NCBI RefSeq assembly: GCF_000161455.1
Contig: NZ_CM000745.1
Span: 867,797-931,796, forward strand
Direction of reading: 5' to 3'
From: Bacillus pseudomycoides DSM 12442
GTDB lineage: Bacteria; Bacillota; Bacilli; Bacillales; Bacillaceae_G
DNA length: 64,000 nucleotides
Position 1 is the stretch's first letter. Each line of letters begins with the position of its first letter. This document shows positions 41,740-50,449 of the stretch, piece by piece. A program made the position numbers and the translations under genes. The notes beneath the pieces were generated by a model. The model was not told the DNA's origin. It was given only the letters and a program-made list of their open reading frames with translations, and made no database searches.

Positions 41740-42921
41740 TTGTCGAAAGATTTCTACAGCGCAATGAATCTATCGTATGAAAAAGGAGCATCCCCATTGG
41801 ACAAAATAAAAGGATTATCAATTCCAAACTATGCAAGAGTAATTGTTATTTCTGATATTCACGGAGAATTAGAGCTTTTGAAAGGGTTACTAGAAAAGGT
41901 AAATTATAGTGAAAAAGATTATTTAATTATAAATGGTGATTTGTGTGAAAAAGGTAGTAACAGTAAAGGTGTTGTCAGCTACTTGATGAAACTTTCGGCT
42001 CATCATCCTAATGTTCATATTATAGAAGGGAATTGTGATACGTTAGTTGAAGAGCTACTACATGAGAATCCTAAGTTAATCCATTATTTATGTACGAGAA
42101 AACATTCTATATTAAATGAATGGCTTGCGTATTTAGGTTATGCTGTTAACGAAGAAACACATATTCAAGAAGTAAAAGAAATATTAATTACTCATTTTTC
42201 AAAAGAAATAAAGTGGCTTACAGAGTTACCGACAGCGATCGAAGCAGAAGATTATATTTTTGTACATGGTGGGTTAGAAGATATCGATAATTGGAAAGAT
42301 ACGGCTCGAGATACTGCAATAACACTTCCAGCATTTTTAGATAAATCGCACCAAACGAATAAATATGTGATCGTCGGACATTGGCCCGTTGTGAATTATT
42401 CCTCAGATGTATCTGTTCATAATCCAATTATTGATCAAGACAAAAAAATCATTGCAATCGATGGTGGGAATGTAATCAAACCAACGGGACAATTAAATGC
42501 GTTTATCATTCATCGATCACCTGCTAAAGATATGTTTTCGTATACATACCTTGATCATTTTCCAAATTACGTGGTGTTAGAAGATTTTAACGCAGAATCT
42601 ACAATGATTGGTTCTATTCATTATCCTCTATATGATATCTTTCCAGTTGAAAGAAACGAAAATTTCACTTTATGTAGACAATTAGAAACAAATCGATTCC
42701 TACATGTTAAGAATGAATATCTCAAACAAAATCAAAGAGGGCTTTTCACTGCTAAAACAGACGTGCCTTGTGCGCAATTAAGCGTAAAAAAAGGGGATAT
42801 TGTTTCTGTAGTTGATGATAGCTGTACGGGTTATAGCTTAGTCAAAAAAGATGGGATGGTTGGATGGATACCGAAAGGCATTCTTGCATGTAAACAACAG
42901 CTTGTTTCAGCTTTTCGGTAA
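41740..42921 (+). CDS. calcineurin-like metallophosphoesterase with C-terminal SH3-like region
   Basis: A 393-residue protein. The metallophosphoesterase core (about 30-250) shows all five motifs: VISDIHGE (D-x-H), INGDLCEKG (GD), EGNCD (GNCD), VHGG (about 195) and GHWPVV (GH). About 340-385 (AQLSVKKGDIVSVVDDSCTG, GMVGWIPKG) is SH3-like. The start is TTG at 41740, with AAAGGGGG upstream. The last codons and stop lie across a junction to a duplicated gene tail (42917-42997), so the natural C terminus may have been replaced. The substrate may be a phosphoprotein or nucleotide. Confidence 0.82.
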   Translation: MSKDFYSAMNLSYEKGASPLDKIKGLSIPNYARVIVISDIHGELELLKGLLEKVNYSEKDYLIINGDLCEKGSNSKGVVSYLMKLSAHHPNVHIIEGNCDTLVEELLHENPKLIHYLCTRKHSILNEWLAYLGYAVNEETHIQEVKEILITHFSKEIKWLTELPTAIEAEDYIFVHGGLEDIDNWKDTARDTAITLPAFLDKSHQTNKYVIVGHWPVVNYSSDVSVHNPIIDQDKKIIAIDGGNVIKPTGQLNAFIIHRSPAKDMFSYTYLDHFPNYVVLEDFNAESTMIGSIHYPLYDIFPVERNENFTLCRQLETNRFLHVKNEYLKQNQRGLFTAKTDVPCAQLSVKKGDIVSVVDDSCTGYSLVKKDGMVGWIPKGILACKQQLVSAFR

Positions 42922-42997
42922 GTGGAACAGACACGTGTGTATTGGTAATCGGCTTCTAGATGTAGTATTTACGTGGTGTGATGCAGAGATGGGTTGA
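42917..42997 (+). pseudogene. duplicated tail of the 53361-type gene
   Basis: Reads GKWNRHVCIGNRLLDVVFTW then CDAEMG. This is 19 of 22 identical to the end of the protein encoded at 53361 (GKWNRRVRIGNRILDVVFTW CD). It starts at the end of the metallophosphoesterase gene and uses a different frame. The AAAAAGAAGCGG after it also matches. It shows that DNA from the 53-kb backbone was once duplicated here. Confidence 0.8.
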
Positions 42998-43053
42998 AAA
43001 AGAAGCGGGTGACGCTATAGCTAGCAAGTTAAGATTGTGTATAAATTTCAAGG

Positions 43054-43100
43054 AAAACAGCCACCCTTTCATGGAGTATCCATGAAAGGGTGGCTGTTTT
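43054..43100. terminator. 22-bp perfect hairpin, terminator or IS barrier
   Basis: AAAACAGCCACCCTTTCATG.. pairs perfectly with the right arm, loop GTA, then TTATG. It directly precedes an IS4-type transposase fragment; such hairpins can shield transposase genes from outside transcription. Confidence 0.8.
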
Positions 43101-43101
43101 T

Positions 43102-43246
43102 ATGTCCTCAATGAGTCTTACAGAAGAATTACAGCTATTAGGTTAGGAATTAAAGAGTACATTTTCACTTTCAATTTTAGAATCACTTGCACGTGAAACT
43201 GGTATAATACTAAAAAAACGGATATACCCAATAAATCTATCATTAT
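43102..43246 (+). pseudogene. IS4-family transposase N-terminal fragment
   Basis: Reads MSLTEELQLLG, a stop, then ELKSTFSLSILESLARETG and IILKKR. This parallels the start of IS231/IS4-type transposases (compare SIQDELQLF ... LEKLARTL at 26763). The rest is absent. The following 100 bp carries no gene. Confidence 0.55.
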
Positions 43247-43347
43247 TGTGATTTTAAGGGATTATACTACAAATCAGAGCCTAATGGAAAAGAAAATTCC
43301 ATTCCAAAAAACAGATAAGAGTACCGTTCTAAAAGGAGGAAAGCTTC

Positions 43348-43494
43348 ATGCGAAATGCTGTATACGAGTTGGTTGAGACGAATGATAGTCTGCCTTTTGA
43401 TGTTTCATTGAACAGTGTCAATTATGTACCGAGTCATTGGCATAACAGCGTAGAGATTATTTTTGTGCTGCGCGGTACGGTGGAGGTTTCATAG
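43348..43494 (+). pseudogene. AraC family regulator, N-terminal fragment
   Basis: 48 residues, MRNAVYELVETNDSLPFDVS to LRGTVEVS. PSHWHNSVEIIFVLRGTVEV is the start of an AraC-type cupin sensing domain. The start has AAAAGGAGGAAAGC. The frame stops where the DNA switches to a hydrolase gene at GGTGGAGGTTTC; the HTH part is lost. Confidence 0.75.
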
Positions 43495-44205
43495 GCGGCA
43501 GTGTGGATGTCGTGGGAAATCCGTGTAAAGCATTGGCAGAAAAAGCAGGCGCTGTTGTGATTTCCGTTGATTACCGTTTAGCGCCTGAACATCCATATCC
43601 AGCAGGACTGACAGATTGTTTCGAATCCGTAACATGGGTGTATGAGCACGCTGAAGAAATTCGTGTGAACCCACAGCAAATTGCCGTATCTGGAAGACAG
43701 TGCGGGTGGGAATTTAGCTACGGTGTGCGCGCTCATGGATATTGAAAAGGGAACAGAGATGATTAAGCTACAAGCGCTTATTTACCCAACAGTGAATATG
43801 GCCGGCGTCCAAACTGAAGATTTCAACTGGAGCCTCGACCAATATGAGATTCGTAACTATTCTGAGCTCATCATTCCAATGATTAAAGGGTTGGCTGAAA
43901 GCGGTGAGTTATTTTTCAGGCTTTACTTGCAAAGTAAAGCGGAAATTACTGATCCTCACGTTTCTCCGCTCCTTTCAGATCAATTAAGTAATATGCCGCA
44001 GACACTAATTGCAACTGCTGAATTTGATTATTTAAAAGTAGAGTGCGAAGCTTACGCAGCAAAACTTGCACGAAGCGGCGTACCTACGAAGCTTATTCAG
44101 TACAACGGTACAGACCATGCATTTATGGATAAAATTGGTTTGTATCCGCAAGCGGAAGATTTAATAAATGAAATTGCAAAAGAGGTTAAGCGAGTATTTG
44201 CTTAA
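43479..44205 (+). pseudogene. alpha/beta hydrolase (HSL/esterase type), truncated and frameshifted
   Basis: Begins inside the oxyanion-hole motif as GGGFIGGSVDVVGNPCKALA and continues VISVDYRLAPEHPYPAGLTD, typical of hormone-sensitive-lipase-like esterases. At 43695 one extra A shifts the frame just at the catalytic Ser motif; corrected it reads SG-DSAGGNLATVC. The second frame runs to 44205 with the later Asp and His region (TAEFDYLKVECEAYA, YNGTDHAFM). About 70 N-terminal residues are replaced by the AraC fragment. Dead gene; a terminator follows at 44211. Confidence 0.85.
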
Positions 44206-44210
44206 TTAGA

Positions 44211-44250
44211 AAGAGCTTGTTCAAAAATACGTTTTTTGAACAAGCTCTAT
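44211..44250 (+). terminator. rho-independent terminator
   Basis: AGAGCTTGTTCAAAAA pairs with TTTTTGAACAAGCTCT. Confidence 0.85.
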
Positions 44251-44307
44251 ATTTCAAGATGTATAAGGAACTTTGAATAGTTTTATGATAAAGATATCAA
44301 CTGAATG

Positions 44308-44352
44308 AAAAAGAGAAGAGAAATCATGGAATTATGATTTCTCTTCTTTTTT
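44308..44352. terminator. terminator overlapping the 3' end of cotA
   Basis: AAAAAGAGAAGAGAAATCAT pairs with ATGATTTCTCTTCTTTTTTA. The stem includes the last codons of the minus-strand laccase gene. Confidence 0.8.
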
Positions 44353-46002
44353 ATTTTTCCGTTGTTGATAGCAGCCAAAACATTGAGAAAAGGCGTTATC
44401 GCTACATTGTTCAGGATCTCGTTCGCATGGGTTAAAGCTAGGGTTAGCTAGCACCTCGTATGGTCTCATCATATCGTAATCTTCGTGTTCAAGAATATGA
44501 CAGTGCCACGGGTAAGTTCCTGTAAATGGACCAAAGCGTGCGATAATCCGGGTCACTTCTCCGGGATTAGCACGAACAGTATCTTTCCATCCTCTCTCGT
44601 TTGGATCGGGTGGTATGGGCGGTCCGACTTTGAGGTCAGAACCATTTGGATCGCCAGTAAATACAGCACGATTCAAAATTTGAAAATTGACAAGGTGCAA
44701 ATGAATCGGGTGAGTGTCTGGTGTCGTATTGTACAGCTCCCAAATCTCTATAGTTCCATTATACGGGGTTTCTGTAATAGGCTGATTCCACTCCATGTTA
44801 TTTAATAATGGCATAGGGCGTCCAAAACTATCGATAGCTTCAAGTAAAGTGTTTTTTCGTGTGATTACAGCATCCTGGGGATTCAACTGTTCCAAGCAAC
44901 TCAACTTCTCTGGAATTTTACTTTTGTCATGTTTGCAGTATGTTTGTTTGACGCGAAATTGCATAATCTGTCTCAGATCTTCAGAAGGACTTTCGCCGTC
45001 AGGGAACGGGGTTGGTGCGTCATTTGTTAAAATAATACTCTGACCATTATGGTTTGAAAAATCGACAATGACATCGGCACGTTCCGCAGGTGCAAGGATG
45101 ATTTCGGATACTAGGACTGGTTTTTCCAAAAGTCCTCCATCCGTACCAATTTGGACAAAATTTTGCCCAGAGCTCAGCTTCATACGATAAAAACGAGAAT
45201 TGGAGCCATTTAGGATGCGGAACCGGTATTTCCGCGGCTCAACCTCAAGATAAGGCCATACTTTTCCGTTGACTAAAATTGTGTTACCGAAAAATTCAGG
45301 GACCACTGACGGATTTGGTAATGTAGGATCGATTGGTGGAGGTGGCTGTGGGGCTGGAGGCGGCATATTTCCTGGTTGGGATGGATAAAAGAGTTCACCA
45401 TTGGCATAGAACGAACGATCTTGGATGACCAGCGGGATTTCAAAGTTTCCACTCGGAAGATTCAACTTCTTCTCTTCTTCATCTCTGAGAAGATAGAAGC
45501 CCGCAAGACCTGCATAAACGTTCAAACGAGTAATTCCAAGGGCGTGATCATGATACCAAAGTGTTGTAGGGCGTTGACAGTTTGGATAATAGTAGACTTC
45601 AGTCACGAATTTCGGCCCAACATTTTTAAAATCTCTTGTGAACCATGCATCAGGATATCCGTCACTTTCTGGACGAACACGGCCTCCATGTAAATGGACA
45701 ACCGTCCTAACAGAAGGTATGGATGATTCCGCACCATGAACAGTTTGGTCGACAGGAAGCAGGTGTTCAAAGGGCAATTTATTTTTCCATTTTACAAGAA
45801 TAGGGTGATTTCTTTCTGCTTCGAATGTAGGACCCGGGTACATACCGTTATAGCCCCAGACAGTAGTTGGCGGCAAATCCCGATGTAATTTTTGTTTGAC
45901 TTGCTTCATTGTTACTTCATAGAATGGTACTCCATCATGGTTACCTTCTGCTTTTAAGACAGGAGGAATTGGTAATGCATCGACAAATTTTTTAAAAGAC
46001 AA
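44332..46002 (-). CDS. cotA: CotA-like multicopper oxidase (spore coat laccase)
   Basis: A 556-residue three-cupredoxin laccase. Copper ligands are HLHGG (about 102), LWYHDHALG (about 148), DTHPIHLHLVNF (about 427) and TYPWHCHILEHEDYDMMRP (about 500; the last segment has the T1 Cys, His and the axial Met). There is no signal peptide, as in CotA of B. subtilis, an outer spore coat enzyme that oxidises phenols and bilirubin and makes brown pigment. A proline-rich linker (PPPAPQPPPPIDPTLPNP) lies near 218. The start is TTG at 46002 after AAGGAGGCAG. It is monocistronic. A Cys-rich tail (NAFSQCFGCYQQRK) ends the protein. Confidence 0.9.
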   Translation of the reverse strand: MSFKKFVDALPIPPVLKAEGNHDGVPFYEVTMKQVKQKLHRDLPPTTVWGYNGMYPGPTFEAERNHPILVKWKNKLPFEHLLPVDQTVHGAESSIPSVRTVVHLHGGRVRPESDGYPDAWFTRDFKNVGPKFVTEVYYYPNCQRPTTLWYHDHALGITRLNVYAGLAGFYLLRDEEEKKLNLPSGNFEIPLVIQDRSFYANGELFYPSQPGNMPPPAPQPPPPIDPTLPNPSVVPEFFGNTILVNGKVWPYLEVEPRKYRFRILNGSNSRFYRMKLSSGQNFVQIGTDGGLLEKPVLVSEIILAPAERADVIVDFSNHNGQSIILTNDAPTPFPDGESPSEDLRQIMQFRVKQTYCKHDKSKIPEKLSCLEQLNPQDAVITRKNTLLEAIDSFGRPMPLLNNMEWNQPITETPYNGTIEIWELYNTTPDTHPIHLHLVNFQILNRAVFTGDPNGSDLKVGPPIPPDPNERGWKDTVRANPGEVTRIIARFGPFTGTYPWHCHILEHEDYDMMRPYEVLANPSFNPCERDPEQCSDNAFSQCFGCYQQRKNKKEEKS

Positions 46003-46205
46003 TTCACTGCCTCCTTTTTAAATCATCAAATATTGTTTGTCATATATAATATGAATTTAATGTAGGTCGGTATAGACGAATTTCTAACAGGAAATGAATG
46101 AAATAGGCTGGAATTGTAAAAAAGCAATTTGTTTCAGAGGAAATTTCATTTAAATGAGTTATGGTAAACCGTACCCCGAATAAGTGATACGGTTTTTACC
46201 AACAG

Positions 46206-46835
46206 TTAAAAATCATAACAGTATAAAAATACATTAAGTTTTGTTTTCATTGAATCAAAATAAATTTCTTTTTCATTTATACGTTCAAAGTTTTGATTAT
46301 CATAAAATCCATAGTTACATTTATTATCTGTATATAGATATAAAGATTTCACATTCGTACTTTTCATATAATTAGACAAATGATTCATTAGAGCCTTTCC
46401 AACCCCAAGACCTCTAGATTCCCCTGATACAATAAATAACTGTATACAACCTTGAAAATCATCTTCCTTTCCTTCTATAAGTTCTTTATATGTGTCTTCA
46501 ACCTTTGAGGATTCTTTTATGAATTTTTTATTCTCTTTATTAGTCATGAATACTTTCAGCATGGTGTAGGCAAAACTTAAAGTATTATGAGCTTTCTTTA
46601 AACGTTTTTTGTCTTTTTTTGAATCCCCCAAAATAACACCAATAATTTTATTGTCTTTTTCTGCTACTTTGCTAAATGAGCTCCCTAAAATACAACTCTG
46701 TAGATAGATGTTTAATATGGAATCTAAAAATTTTTTATCCTCAATCATTTCATTGAAGCCAAATGCTTCACCAATCAAAGCTTTGACAGATTCATAATCT
46801 TCTTTAACTAGACTTCTGTATGTTACTGTATTCAT
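46206..46835 (-). CDS. GNAT family N-acetyltransferase
   Basis: A 209-residue acetyltransferase. Motif A is FIVSGESRGLGVGKALMNHL (acetyl-CoA loop RGLGVG), motif B YTDNKCNYGFYDNQNFER. Longer than the minimal GNAT because of a helical insert (KDKKRLKKAHNTLSFAYTML, about 75-110). The start has AAGGGAG. It is divergent from a MerR-type regulator 127 bp away, so the two may be linked. The substrate is unknown. Confidence 0.85.
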   Translation of the reverse strand: MNTVTYRSLVKEDYESVKALIGEAFGFNEMIEDKKFLDSILNIYLQSCILGSSFSKVAEKDNKIIGVILGDSKKDKKRLKKAHNTLSFAYTMLKVFMTNKENKKFIKESSKVEDTYKELIEGKEDDFQGCIQLFIVSGESRGLGVGKALMNHLSNYMKSTNVKSLYLYTDNKCNYGFYDNQNFERINEKEIYFDSMKTKLNVFLYCYDF

Positions 46836-46962
46836 GTTTCGAAACTCCCTTGTATATAAGTGAATTTTGTATTTTATTGCAAATATCTTATTATGATCAT
46901 AAGGTCTCCCTTAAGAGGAGAGTCAATGATAATATAAGAAAAATATAAAGGAAGTGATTAGG

Positions 46963-47778
46963 GTGAAAAACTTATTTTCTATTGGGGAAGTTGCGAAAAT
47001 AAAGGACATCACAATAAAAGCGTTACGATATTATCACAAAATGGGGATTCTTATTCCAAGATATATTGATGAAACAACAGGTTATAGGTATTATTCTATA
47101 GATCAATTTATTCATATAGATATTATAAAAAGCTGTAGAGAGTTAAGAACGAGTATAGTAGAGCTTCAAGAGATTTTTAAGGACTGTGATACTGATCAAT
47201 TACTACAATTTTTACAATTAAAAAGATATGAAGCAGAAGAAAACATAAAGAAAATGCAAGAAGTAATCAAAACCATTGATAGCTTAAATATGAAGGTAGA
47301 GACTTCTAAGGATATATTAAATAGTGATGAGATATCTATTCAGTTCTTTGAACCGCGCTATGTAATTGTAGCACCATGTAAAGAAGTGGGAAGTTTACAA
47401 GAGCTACTTTACTATTCAGACTTAGAGAAAATCATTCAAGATAAAGAGGGGAAAATGTCAATGGAAAGAGGAATCATATATAACTTTAATTCAGAGGGGG
47501 ATGCAGAACCAAAATATGTTTTTAGTAGATTTCAAGGGGATTCTAATATAGAAGCTGAACAAAATATAAAAATATTACCAAAGGGAAAGTATGTAACGTT
47601 ATCTTATAGTAAAGAGAATGAAGAGGAACGTCGAAATAAAATCATTAAATATGTAAAAGAAAATAATTTAAAAGTTAAAGGTTTCATTGAAGTGGAGTTA
47701 TTTAACGATTTCTTTAATACAGAATCTTATAGCTGTCAAATTCAAATGTTGATAGAAAATAATGAGCCAGTTGGATAA
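46963..47778 (+). CDS. MerR family regulator with GyrI-like effector domain
   Basis: A 271-residue protein. The MerR winged HTH (1-70) is LFSIGEVAKIKDITIKALRY, YHKMGILIPR and GYRYYSIDQFIHID. A coiled-coil dimer helix follows (about 78-118), then a C-terminal GyrI/BmrR-like effector domain (about 125-270, PRYVIVAPCKEVGS and GKYVTLSYSKE). The start is the GTG at 46963, with AAGGAAG 8 nt upstream. Members such as BmrR activate drug-efflux genes on binding lipophilic cations. The divergent GNAT gene could be its target; no efflux gene is adjacent. Confidence 0.87.
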   Translation: MKNLFSIGEVAKIKDITIKALRYYHKMGILIPRYIDETTGYRYYSIDQFIHIDIIKSCRELRTSIVELQEIFKDCDTDQLLQFLQLKRYEAEENIKKMQEVIKTIDSLNMKVETSKDILNSDEISIQFFEPRYVIVAPCKEVGSLQELLYYSDLEKIIQDKEGKMSMERGIIYNFNSEGDAEPKYVFSRFQGDSNIEAEQNIKILPKGKYVTLSYSKENEEERRNKIIKYVKENNLKVKGFIEVELFNDFFNTESYSCQIQMLIENNEPVG

Positions 47779-48008
47779 AAGATAAAGATCTCTTTCTTTT
47801 TAGAGGTGGTCGAGAGCATCTGGCCATGCATAGAAGCGGTCGGGGCGAAGGGATTTTGTCCGTTTTATTTATCATTAAACATTTATTCTCATATTTTTGC
47901 TCGTTCTTAGGATTATTAATAGCGAGAAATAAGATGATAGTTTTTTTGCAAAAGGTAAACTGTTAAAATACTAACAAAGTGTTTGGATGGATTAGAGGAG
48001 GGAGAGAG

Positions 48009-49124
48009 TTGCTTGTTTTTATAAAGGTGCTCTTATTTATTTCAATTCCTAGGTATGCCTTTTTTAGGATGTCTCGGAATTTTACGAAGGAGAAATCAGT
48101 CAAAATCAAATCAATAGATGTTTTTGCCTCCATGGTTATTTATTGTTTATTCATGCTTGGCTTTTTTCTAAATGGAGTGGCAGCGGGTGCTGGTGAGCAA
48201 TTGCATATTTTTGAAAGGACTGGTGCTAAGAATAATGGATATGCTTCTCTTGCAAATGAATATATAGTTTCAGTAATTGTCTTAATAACATTGGGGATGA
48301 TTAGCTTTTGGATCGTAAGCCTTAATTATGGGGATCTTCCTCCGCTTATTTATGTGGTATGCAGTACATTAATGATACTGAATATCATATTTGCGGTTGC
48401 CTATCTCACTCATACAGCCTTCTCAAATGATGGTGAAGAATATTCGGTTTTTCTTCTGCAAACTAGCTGTCTATCGTTGTTTGTTTTATATATCGCAAGC
48501 TTGAAAGATTCTCTGAACCATTTTCTTGCTAGTCAGCATGAAAAAGAGATTGAGTACAACAATAAATGTATGCTATTTCTCTTCCGGGTATGTAATAACT
48601 ATCAACAGATGTCAAAACTATGGGCTATAAGCTTGTTTCCAGTTCTGATTATCATCCAACTAATTTTGGTTCTGTTTGGGCAACGACCAGATAGCTTTAT
48701 TCGTGTGTTCCTTGAAACAAGTTCTTTCAACTATTCGAATATCCCTGCGCCAAAACCAGAGATAGTGGCGGGTGACGGGCATTATTTGTGTACGGTCTCT
48801 GCTAGAGGACATAAAAAATTGGTCAAGCCAGTTAGGGCAGGCATCAGAAGTGGAGAAAGAATCCCTGTGAACCGCCAGCTACTAATTGCTAATGCATTTG
48901 AGAACATTCTTGAACAATATGTTCCAAACTTCCATAAAGCCATCCGTAATTTTTATGACAGGTATGGCTACCCAATCAGCAGGCATATCAATTCAAAATG
49001 GTCTGCAGACATTATCTATCTTATCATGAAGCCTTTGGAATGGTTATTCCTTATTGTGTTGTATACAGTGGACAAAAAACCAGAAAACAGAATTCATAAG
49101 CAATATAGTGAGTTGAGGAAGTGA
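48009..49124 (+). CDS. DUF6688-like membrane protein
   Basis: A 371-residue protein with about five N-terminal helices (about 5-22, 38-60, 85-107, 112-135, 145-165) and another near 205-225. A soluble segment with a conserved-looking block follows (CTVSARGHKKLVKPVRAGIR, PVNRQLLIANAFENILEQ), then a last helix near 345. The family assignment is tentative; members have no known function. I prefer the TTG at 48009 because GAGGAGGGAG lies just upstream; a GTG at 47979 would add 10 residues. The following 49125-49319 region has a 65-residue frame (49126-49323) that spans an IS231-type end and is probably not a gene. Confidence 0.6.
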   Translation: MLVFIKVLLFISIPRYAFFRMSRNFTKEKSVKIKSIDVFASMVIYCLFMLGFFLNGVAAGAGEQLHIFERTGAKNNGYASLANEYIVSVIVLITLGMISFWIVSLNYGDLPPLIYVVCSTLMILNIIFAVAYLTHTAFSNDGEEYSVFLLQTSCLSLFVLYIASLKDSLNHFLASQHEKEIEYNNKCMLFLFRVCNNYQQMSKLWAISLFPVLIIIQLILVLFGQRPDSFIRVFLETSSFNYSNIPAPKPEIVAGDGHYLCTVSARGHKKLVKPVRAGIRSGERIPVNRQLLIANAFENILEQYVPNFHKAIRNFYDRYGYPISRHINSKWSADIIYLIMKPLEWLFLIVLYTVDKKPENRIHKQYSELRK

Positions 49125-49230
49125 AATGACCAGAGATGGTTGCTATGGGACATTCAATATTTATTCTGTTGTTTCATTTAATGATGGATTAATTCGATAT
49201 AATAGGAGAGGAATGGGTTGGCATTACATA

Positions 49231-49265
49231 ATAGGGGAACTATACATCGCCCTCAACTTAAGAGA
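49231..49265. repeat. IS231-type left end before the polysaccharide lyase gene
   Basis: ATAGGGGAACTATACATCGC then CCTCAACTTAAGAGA. Its inverted partner at 50405-50440 aligns at most positions (reverse complement GGGGTTACAACACATAGCTA then TCAAGTTTAGAGA). The two ends enclose the 49320 gene. Confidence 0.55.
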
Positions 49266-49319
49266 TTTTAATGCCATCAAATGCAAAAGAAACATCAACC
49301 AGATGGAGTGTAACGAAAG

Positions 49320-50228
49320 ATGAAAAAAATTCTTGCTATATCTTTCCTATTTGTCAGTTTACTTGTAGGTGGTATCGTATTGGTTAATAGAAAAGAGACA
49401 GTGACTCAACCCTATATATCCAAAAAAGAAAAGAAGCCTAAGTTGAAGGAAACAAACAATTCTATTATGTTAGAAGATATCTTTCAATCTGGGCTAGAAA
49501 AATGGAAAATAGCAATCAACGACTCGGAAAACCGCACCAACCTAGATATTGACACGATCACGCAGCGTGTACATGTAGTAAATGCGCCAGGCATGACGGG
49601 AGATCACAAAGCAGTGCAGTTCGTTGTTCCGCATTCTCAAGGACAATTCCGCTCGGAAATTGCACAACCATACGAAGAAGGGTTCCACGAACGTTGGTAT
49701 ACAGCACGGATTTATATCCCGCAGGATTGGGTGTTCGACAAGGGCAGTGGCGACGATATCGTCATGCAATGGCATGCTGTACTCGGCAGTGAGCGGGTGG
49801 ATCGGGATTTTCCGGAATTGGCTATTGCAGTGAAAGGTGACAGATGGAGTATACAACGCGCATTCGGTCCTACTGCAAATATAGAGCGCGATTCTAAGAC
49901 ATTGGACGAACTGGTGCAAAAAGGAGTCTGGTCTTCTTGGGTAATTCATGCAAAGTGGTCATCAGGGAACGACGGATTGCTACAAATATGGAAGGATGGA
50001 AAAGTTGTATGGGAAGTGCAAGGTCCTAATGCCTATACTACACGTGCGCGTACGCCTTACCTCAAAACAGGGCTTTACCACCCACAGTGGAAACCGAAGT
50101 ACGGTGAACCGAAACCTAGTCCGGTAAAAGAACGGAAGATTTTTATCGCTGATGTCAAGATTGGAAACGAACGGGCGACCTACCAGGATATGGTGACCAA
50201 AGATGATTTCTCAAAAACGGAAAAATAG
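49320..50228 (+). CDS. secreted/anchored polysaccharide lyase (heparin-lyase-like)
   Basis: A 302-residue protein with an N-terminal anchor or signal (KKILAISFLFVSLLVGGIVL). From about 55 it has the beta-jelly-roll pattern of Polysacc_lyase (PL20/heparin lyase I-like) proteins: HKAVQFVVPHSQGQFRSEIA, ERWYTARIYIPQDWV, VMQWHAV, GVWSSWVIHAKWSSGNDGLL, GLYHPQWK. Lys/Tyr/His residues in these strands are the usual active-site source. It probably degrades a uronic acid polymer outside the cell. The codon and base composition is richer in G and C than its neighbours, consistent with transfer, and IS231-like ends flank it. Ribosome binding site is weak (GTAACGAAAG). Confidence 0.75.
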   Translation: MKKILAISFLFVSLLVGGIVLVNRKETVTQPYISKKEKKPKLKETNNSIMLEDIFQSGLEKWKIAINDSENRTNLDIDTITQRVHVVNAPGMTGDHKAVQFVVPHSQGQFRSEIAQPYEEGFHERWYTARIYIPQDWVFDKGSGDDIVMQWHAVLGSERVDRDFPELAIAVKGDRWSIQRAFGPTANIERDSKTLDELVQKGVWSSWVIHAKWSSGNDGLLQIWKDGKVVWEVQGPNAYTTRARTPYLKTGLYHPQWKPKYGEPKPSPVKERKIFIADVKIGNERATYQDMVTKDDFSKTEK

Positions 50229-50363
50229 ACATCCAGAACAACTGAGTGATGCAGAAGATTTACGATTTTAACATAAACTTACTATTTTGATGAAGAGTAT
50301 AATGATATAAAGAGTAAAACGGGTCAGTTCATGTTATGACCCGTTTTTACATGTATTCTGAAT

Positions 50364-50440
50364 GAACACCATACCCATCAAGTTAAGAAAACAGATCAAC
50401 TCATTTCTCTAAACTTGATAGCTATGTGTTGTAACCCCTA
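50364..50440. repeat. 77-bp miniature element with IS231/bcr1-type ends
   Basis: The left end (50364-50390) reads ACACCATACCCATCAAGTTA, the right end (50405-50440) AAACTTGATAGCTATGTGTT then GTAACCCC. There are only about 15 bp between. It may be a minimal derivative, or its right half may pair with the end at 49231. Confidence 0.6.
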
Positions 50441-50449
50441 ATAGGTGTA

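Noticed and set aside
49126..49323. 65-residue frame directly after the DUF6688-like gene
   Set aside because: It runs across an IS231-type terminal repeat and has no family features; its 3' end overlaps the lyase start.
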